Assembly: GCA_033026295.1 (NCBI GenBank)
Contig: CM065185.1
Coordinates: 21,012,001-21,076,000 of the forward strand
DNA from: Channa striata
Taxonomy: Eukaryota; Chordata; Actinopteri; Anabantiformes; Channidae
Direction: 5' to 3'
DNA length: 64,000 nucleotides
Shown: piece by piece, positions 57,146-64,000 of the stretch
How positions within the stretch are numbered: position 1 is the first letter of the stretch
How the letters are laid out: every line of letters starts with the position of its first letter
Made by a program: the position numbers and the translations under genes
Notes under the pieces: generated by a model
Databases searched by the model: none
The model's input: only the letters and a program-made list of their open reading frames with translations
Told to the model about the DNA's origin: nothing

Positions 57146-59895
57146 TTGATCAATGACCATTTGTTCACACTTCTGGCAGAGGCCAGACACCAAGTCCCCG
57201 CCACTCAGTAGGAAGCCTACGGGAACTAGCAGAAACATTGAATCCCAGAATATTTCCTGACACCTAAAAAAGGCCCTAACCCTAGCTTCCCAGGTAGTCA
57301 GACTGCCGATCCAGCAATACGGACCGAAATAAAGCGGTAAGATAGCAGAGGAGGGTGAACACAGCAGAAAGCGGACCAGGTAAGAGAGCTCTATAAAACT
57401 CACTACTGGTTGGGTAGGTGACAAGACGTTGTCATAGCAGTTAAACCGTTATTAATTACCGTTGTATGCAGCGCAGTTTGAATCTGAGTCCCAGGGGGAA
57501 AGATAACACAAGAGAACGGGCTACTAGAGAAATGGGGTTAGTACTGGGTACTAACAGAAGTGAGCGCCTGGCCTGGGCAAGGTCTGCCAACTGGAAGCAA
57601 TGTGCAAAAGTATTGGGGCAGTTATAGTCATTTGACTGAAAGGTGGAAATTGGGGTTTACTAAGGAGGACAGTGTGAGTAGCAGACAGCTCAGTTACAGG
57701 AGGAACTGAAGAAGAACGAAAAGGAGAGCACAGAGCAACACAAGTCTTTGTCCAAGTGAAATGAAAAAAAAAACAAAAAGGTGTTTAAATCTGACTGGAA
57801 GATATTTAGCATGTGGAAGGATGAATGTCATGTGAGGCAAAGTAGAAGGTTTAGAAACCTGGATTTGGACTCTGCACCCCCACCTGCTCCCACCATATCA
57901 GAGTCAAAGATCACAACAGCAGCAGCGGAAAGTCGGCCAGCTCTCCCCCATCAGAGAATGCTGCAAATCCACAAAAGAGCGCCAGAGAGGGGCAACACGT
58001 CTAAGGCATCACTCCTGGAGCCAAGCCTTGGAGGTGTGAAAGGACATTCCATGTTCACCAGATCAGGGAGAGCAGACTCCCCCCACCGTTGAGGAGCTGG
58101 ACATGTGGACATCAAGGAAGTGATAGAGAAAGACACTCACACAAATGGAAACGCTAACAATTGGGTGGAAGACTTCCAAAATGTGGGAATGGCTGTTGAA
58201 ACATCAGCTGGCATGTTAACAGGCGGTCATACTCCACCAGAAGATGGACTGGGAAAGAACCCCATGAGTGCCTTTAAGGCCCACCTTGAAGGATTCATTT
58301 CTAACCACAATGAAACCTGAAATTGCTATCCACTTAGAGACATTCTGCAACATGCAGAGCATGCAGAAGAGACGCAGAGAGGACAAAGAAGGTGGCGTAG
58401 CCAAAGGAAGAGGCAGAACCACTGTAACTCAGAAGCCTGGCATCAGTATGGAGAAAATGGACATTGGTCTAGAGGCTGCTCTGTGATTAAGCAAGGGCTG
58501 ATTTGGTGAGGAAGCAGGGGATGCAGACGCTAGATCAGGTGACCCGCACCCACACTCTCACTCACATTAAAAGAAAACCATGAAGTGATTAATTAGTGAA
58601 TGAATATGAGAGGCAGGTCATGCATCACTGCAGATATTGGTGGAAAACCTGTTTTAGAGAGCTGCTCGGTTCCTCTCAAATGCACTTTGAGAAAACAGAC
58701 CACCAAACATTCACTCATAATGTCTCAAACTGTCCTGTAAATTTGCTAGGGTGAGATTTGATGTGTGAATTTGGCTTAGTGTTAGATTCAACCCCTGATG
58801 GCATCAAAAGTCTTGAAACAGGGAGATGGGGACTATCCATCACAGGTCACTTAGATCATTAACATACATTTACAATATGAATGTAAGTGTAAACTTGCCA
58901 ATAACACTCGTGTTACACAGCAGCTTACAGACTTTGCACATACACAGCACACATACAGAAACATTCCAACATCAAGGTCACTACACAGCACAGCACACGT
59001 GAATGTAGAACCAGAAAGTGAATATGAAGGTCAGTGGTATGTAGAAAATGGGGAAGGTGTAGTGATATGTTTGACAAATGTGTATTGGACAAAGACTGCT
59101 GCTGTTGCCTCTGTCTCATTCTCCTCTAAACAGGAAGAACTATTTAGGGGAATACTCCACATGTCCTATTGGCAAAACCATCTGATTGGAGTTGGCAAGA
59201 CCTTGGCCCATGGTTGCAGAAGACGCTGTTCCTCGAGGAATTCCAACCAACAGCATCAGATCCTAGGATGGAATATAGCTGGAAGGGTGATGTACATCGT
59301 ACAATTTACATCAGTTGTACAAAGCTTATAGACCAGTTGAGCTCACTGAGAGCTAGATATGATATTGCGCATGCTGCAGCCTTCACCATCAGTAAAACTA
59401 GTTTACCACCAGAGCTCGAGCAAAAATTCCAGAATCTTTGGGCAGCCCATAAATATGACATAGGTCATATAAAAGATCCAGGACCTCTGACAGTCCTTCC
59501 AAAATCAGAGTGTAGACCATGGCAGAACAAACACTCTTTAAAACAGGAAGCCATCATCAGTGGCATAAAGCCTGTGTAAAACTCCCTGTTAACGGCAGGT
59601 GTAATAACCTTTATTTTGAGAATTCTCTTGTGCGCACAATGTATTTCTTGCAAAGAGACCTAGGTCAACCAATTGGGTGGCGCTTTGTTCAGAATTACAG
59701 GAGGTGAATGCAGCCATACACCCCTGAGCGCCTGAATTAAAACTATACAAATTATTCTTTCTCTGGTACCACCAAATTTGACAAATTTCTTTGTAACAGT
59801 ACATAGACGATTCGCTAATTTGTATTTGTTAATCTGAGGAAGCATGCAAAATTGATACGGTGCACCTATTAAAACATCTTTTAGACAATGGCCAT

Positions 59896-59926
<31 letters not shown>

Positions 59927-62900
59927 TAAACTGCAGATTGTGCAAAAAAAGTGACATATCTGGGTCAGGTGATCACCCCAGAGGAAAACAGTGTCACAAA
60001 ATGAATTGCTGAATTCAAGGCTGACAAAAGCCAATAATATATATATTTTCTTCCTCGCACAGTTTTGCAAAGGAATCGTTCCCTGCGAAACTTTCCCTTG
60101 CTGTGGAGCGTGGTTGTTGCTTGTTGTGGTTGTGGGTGTTGGCACATGTTGACAGCATGTTGCCTACTGAAGTGTTTGCTGATCCATAGGCAGAACTTGG
60201 TTTGCCTAATACTGGTTAGTTTTTGACCAGGAAGACAGTTCCATGACTTCTGTGGACTGCCTGTGGGTGTAGTTGTACCTGTAGCTTTATACTAGTAAAC
60301 TGGATCCAGTTATAGCAGGATTTTTTTCTTTGTCTGGGAACCGTTTTTGCAGCAGAGAAGCTGTGTTTTCTTTGCTGGTCTGATTGCTTGGGAAGGTGCA
60401 ATATGTTGGATGGAGATCCTCATATCTGCACTGAGGTACTAAAACCACCTGTTCTATCAGAAGTGGGTTTGAAAACACTAATTCTGAACGCTGACAGAAT
60501 TATGTGTTGGTGGCTCTGATTTTCTTAGATGTCTAACTTGCAAAATTACCTTGGGTTTGCAGTTATCACAAAATTGTAGTGTCATTTCTTTTGATAAAAC
60601 TAAGTTTTAAGTCCTCTGCATACTGGTGAGCTGACAGCTCTTGCTGAAAACTACAAACTGGCCAATGATATGAAGTTTGAATGAATGTATGAATGTTTAA
60701 GCTGACTTATGTTTGGTGTTGCTCATAAATAAGGTTGTCTCTGGAGACAAAGAAGACTTGTGACACCAGGCAGAACACTAACTGCACATTGTTCTTCTTG
60801 CAGCTCCGTAGATGCTGACTTGTTGCCTACGTGAATATCGGTTATGAAATGTGACACTCTAACATTAACAAAATAACTTGATTTCTGCAGGAACTTCAAC
60901 AACGGATACAGCGGCCAGGATGGGACAAATGTGTCACCCAACTCAGTTTTCCTTCTCCCACAGAAACTCAACCCACAGGCTGACTTGTCAACCATCCAGT
61001 CACTAGCAAACATATCTAGAAACTTTGTAATGAAATTAGGTGCAACACTGCAAAGGGACATCGCTCGGTCCAGAGATAAACTTTGTTTACCTAATTAATA
61101 TTTCCATCTGTATGCAAAGCTAGCTCATGGTAGACATTTGCAAAGGGGGGATGTGTGCATATTTTAAGAACTACTTTAAACCCTAAAGCAGGACATGTTA
61201 ATCTGTGGGGCTAACAATGCCTCTGGTGCGATTAAATGCCACTGCAAGACCACTCCTCACCTGAGAGACCTTTTGAATATTGGATTATTGAGTTAATTGA
61301 GCTATAGCTATATAGAAATGGAGAGTTTGCTTGACCATGGTTTGCACGTTTAGCAAGTGGGTAGAGGCTGTTGTTTTCTCTCTTCCAAACAGGATGCAGA
61401 TACTGTGATAAAAGGCCCTAACCAGTTGGAGGACCATTCACTGAAGTGTTCCAGAATCAACTAATTTGTGACAATGGTCCTGGGTTTTTACCATGTAGAT
61501 ATTAAACGATTAGTCAAACAAATTTTGGGTAATTGCCTTCTCACCCCCAGAGTGCAGGGGTGACAGACAAAAACTTAAGACCAAATTCACAAAACGTTGT
61601 GAGAGACAGGTTTGACATGGGTTTAAGAATTAGCATTGGTGCTATTTCTTAGGCAAGTTGAGTCTTTACCAAATAGGGTTTGAGAAAACCTCCTAGCTTG
61701 GTACTAATTTGGACCAAAACAAACTTGAGTTTGTTATAATGATGTGATTTCCCACTGTTGTGCAGAACTCTCTCAGATGTTTGTCCCCAGGTGAAAGCAG
61801 CCCTGTCTACCCCTGCAGACATCAGCCTGCATCATCACAAACCAGATGACAAGGACCACAGGAGGAACCCTGAGATGCTTCGCAGGACCACATCACGTAC
61901 TACTGGCAACTAATTCAGCAGTGAAGGTGGAAGGACACGTCACGTGGGACCACATCAGCCACTGCAAAAGGATCCCCAACTGGAACCGGAACAAGTAATA
62001 CACCAGGCAAACACCGACTTGTCAAGCTACAGACAGTCAAATTTGTCCCCTGAAATTGTTCACCCCTGGTGAGGAAGGAGGGGTGCTGACTGGGCTGGGC
62101 CCACACTTCAAGCTCCAACACACGTTAGGAAGGGTGAACACAGGAAGGTGACAAAGGCGACATCTGGTGCCCAACAATGGAGGATCCCACACAAGACAAC
62201 CGACTCTTGAAGGAGTGGATGCTAAAGAGCAGTTTGTGCACATTTGACCTCTTTACCATGGCTGCAGCAGTACTGCGGATGATCTGTGAATTGGCACAAT
62301 TAAGAGATCACCCAGCACCTCACAAACAACTCCTGGACCAACAAGAAGTCATTTGCACCAACATGTGCTTAGAGTCCCCGACTTTGGAGCTGTGTGGTTC
62401 CCAGCGATCAACCACTAGTTCAACCAACCATCCTGTGGTTCACACTCCACTCACCCCAACCGGTCAAGGCAGATGGCCGCTCACCCTGAGCCTGGTTCTG
62501 CCAGAGGTTTCTTCCCATAGTGGAAGTTTTTCCTCTCCACTGTCGCCTAAGGCTTGCTGAAGAGGGATTGTTACGTTTTGTTTTGTTTTTTCTTTTTCAT
62601 TTTGTTACTGTTGTTGTTGTTTGTTTGCTTCTCTAAACCCTTGTTATATTATGTAAATCTTTAAAATTCAATTGAGCACAATTTGGGAATATAATGACAA
62701 AATGTTTTGAAAATCCTTGTGAAATTAACACTTTGGATGAATTGTTCCCTACTATTGCTCAACCTTGATTACTCCTGACATTTTTGTTATCATAAAATGA
62801 TAAAACGGGGGATGTGTGATCAATGACCATTTGTTCACACTTCTAGCAGAGGCCAGACACCAAGTCCCTGCCACTCAGTAGGAAGCCTACGGGAACTAGC

Positions 62901-63175
62901 AGAAACATTGAATCCCAGAATATTTCCTGACACCTAAAACAGACCCTACTGTCTTCCTTGTTTTCCCTGACCTTTTGTTTAACCCTAGCTTCCCAGGTAG
63001 CTGTCCTAACAGAGATAAGAGACAGTAACAGAAACTTGCTAATTATGCATGATTTGCATAGTGGAGCAGTTAAAAACACACACAATCCTGACAGAGATTA
63101 TCAGACCATCTGATCCGCTCGAGTGTAAACTGCTTTCTGCTGTGTTCCTCTACCTTTTGCTTATTTTACCTATGA
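57146..63175 (+). mobile_element. Degenerate endogenous retrovirus, copy 2
   Basis: Duplicate of 11581-17689, with 5' repeat 57146-57297, RT motif near 59800-59811 and 3' LTR 62815-63175. It lacks about 125 bp present in copy 1 at 12287-12411 and has small insertions near 58.62 and 62.74 kb. Its frames are as broken as in copy 1, and the flanking V fragment is the same, so it arose by segmental duplication and not by a new insertion. Confidence 0.78.
62815..63175 (+). repeat. 3' LTR of ERV copy 2
   Basis: Starts TGTGAT after the same purine tract as in copy 1 and ends at the same V-exon junction. Confidence 0.7.
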
Positions 63176-63256
63176 TTGATTGCAGCATGAAATCTGTCGA
63201 TTGGGAACTCTGGAGCATTTTCTACTGATGTTGAAATACATTTCAGCATGTACTTT
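63176..63256 (-). pseudogene. TRAV: TCR V fragment, family A (V21), cut on both sides
   Basis: About 80 bp of family A FR2-FR3 sequence remain, between the ERV 3' LTR (left, same junction as V5) and a Ty1/copia LTR (right, 63257). No leader, no FR1 and no RSS remain in the window; the 5' half may continue beyond the copia element. Confidence 0.85.
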
Positions 63257-63509
63257 TGTTGAGCGCAGCAACTCCTGCGTAACTGGTGAAGAATAAGAGA
63301 AGTCTTCTCCTTTTGGCTATGGACAAGCCGTTTATTTATAACAAGAATGTTTATTTAGCTCTGTTCATCCTGACATGTGTTATAACAGACACACATACAC
63401 GTGAATGCACTCTTTACCGTAAATCCGGTAAACCAGCGCACAGAACATCCTCATGCCTACTGTGAACGAATGAGTAGGAGCGCATACAACAGACATACAG
63501 ATCTTAACA
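63257..63509 (-). repeat. 3' LTR of a Ty1/copia element
   Basis: On the minus strand it starts TGTTAAGATC directly after a GAGTGGGGG polypurine tract and ends GCTCAACA at 63257. It contains a TATAAATAAA-like stretch. 253 bp long. Confidence 0.82.
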
Positions 63510-63587
63510 CCCCCACTCGCTCTTAGCTCAGGGACATAGTTCTTAAAACATCTCAATCATAACCCATCACATTTGTTATGTGCTACA

Positions 63588-64000
63588 TTACATATATTTA
63601 CAAGCACCGAACATGTTTTCAGCAAACATTTTCAGCTTCAGCTTAGCGACTGGTTTTGTCATTACGTCAGCAACCATCTTGTCAGTTGGGCAGTATTCCA
63701 AAATGACTTTGCCACTATTTAAAGTTTCCCTTATGAAATGGTACTTGATGTCAATGTGTTTGCACCTCTGTCTTTTAACTGGGTTTTTGGCTAGTGCTAT
63801 AGTCCCTTGATTATCTTCATACACTTTGGTCTTTGTGTATTGGTATGAATCGATCCCTGTGAGCAGTTGTTCCAGATAAATAATCTCCTGCATAACTGAT
63901 GCTAAGGATACATAATCTGCCTCACAAGTAGATAATGCTACTGTTGGTTGCTTCCTTGTTTTCCATGCAATGAGACCACTGGCTTTGCTCAGACTGATGC
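63588..64000 (-). CDS. Ty1/copia pol, RNase H end (partial)
   Basis: The frame is open from the right window edge to a stop at 63588. It contains the hallmark copia RNase H sequences: WKTRKQPTVALSTCEADYVS, then YEDNQGTIALAKNP and KHIDIKYHFIRE, with catalytic acidic residues preserved. It is followed by the polypurine tract and LTR. No frame break is seen in this part, so the element may be recent. The rest of pol and the 5' LTR lie outside the window. Confidence 0.88.
   Translation of the reverse strand, partial: ISLSKASGLIAWKTRKQPTVALSTCEADYVSLASVMQEIIYLEQLLTGIDSYQYTKTKVYEDNQGTIALAKNPVKRQRCKHIDIKYHFIRETLNSGKVILEYCPTDKMVADVMTKPVAKLKLKMFAENMFGACKYM

Larger units (their letters stand above)
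52670..63256. repeat. 11-kb segmental duplication, right copy
   Basis: Contains V19, V20, ERV copy 2 and V21. The right boundary is hidden by the copia insertion. Confidence 0.85.

Noticed and set aside
1..64000. TCR J, D or constant segments
   Set aside because: I looked for the FGxG J motif with a 12-RSS and for C-domain sequences and found none that I could support.
1..64000. CRISPR arrays, operons or other bacterial systems
   Set aside because: Introns, RSSs and vertebrate retroelements show a fish nuclear locus; the tandem repeats have no spacer structure.

Overview
The window is a stretch of a teleost fish genome carrying a T-cell receptor alpha/delta (TRA/TRD) variable-gene cluster packed with mobile elements. 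Fish origin is inferred from the TCR V exons together with typical fish repeats: Tc1-like transposons, L2/Rex-like LINEs, a Gmr1-type Ty3/gypsy element, Ty1/copia and tRNA-derived SINEs. No prokaryotic features are present. I see no J, D or C segment. All V segments lie on the minus strand, so their partners should lie beyond the low-coordinate end if recombination is deletional.

I count 21 V sequences. Sixteen look intact: leader exon, short intron of about 90-230 bp, V exon, and an RSS with heptamer CACAGTG and a 22-23 bp spacer. Five are broken: a 2-bp frameshift at 5.7 kb, truncation at an endogenous retrovirus (ERV) boundary at 17.7 kb, RSS loss at 32.5 kb, loss of CDR3 and RSS at 36.2 kb, and a doubly truncated fragment at 63.2 kb. 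One orphan RSS relic lies at 4.39 kb. I sort them into six exon families: A (17.7, 26.3, 51.8, 63.2 kb), B (6.5, 18.7, 25.2, 36.9, 52.8 kb), C (5.7, 24.4, 36.2 kb), D (0.5, 20.6, 32.6, 39.0, 46.9 kb), E (8.8, 55.2 kb) and F (42.4, 44.6 kb). CDR3 starts are CAL or CAV, as in TRAV genes. TRA and TRD V genes share one locus in fish, so some may also serve TRD.

The cluster grew by repeated segmental duplication. An 11-kb block (about 6.37-17.76 kb) recurs at about 52.67-63.26 kb; it contains B, E, a degenerate ERV and a truncated A gene. A 2.3-kb F unit is duplicated head to tail (42.26-44.54 and 44.54-46.79 kb). A C-B pair occurs three times and an A unit four times. Between genes lie Tc1 remnants, LINE pieces, solo or partial LTRs, a 5'-truncated Gmr1 element (28.05-31.87 kb) inside a LINE remnant, and the end of a Ty1/copia element at the right edge, inserted into an already truncated V gene.

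Most notable: every family D gene lacks the canonical first cysteine of the V domain; families share 3' CDR3/RSS cassettes and two families share one promoter-leader module, which suggests mosaic exchange between V genes; and several V deaths can be ordered in time from nested insertions and paralogous empty sites.
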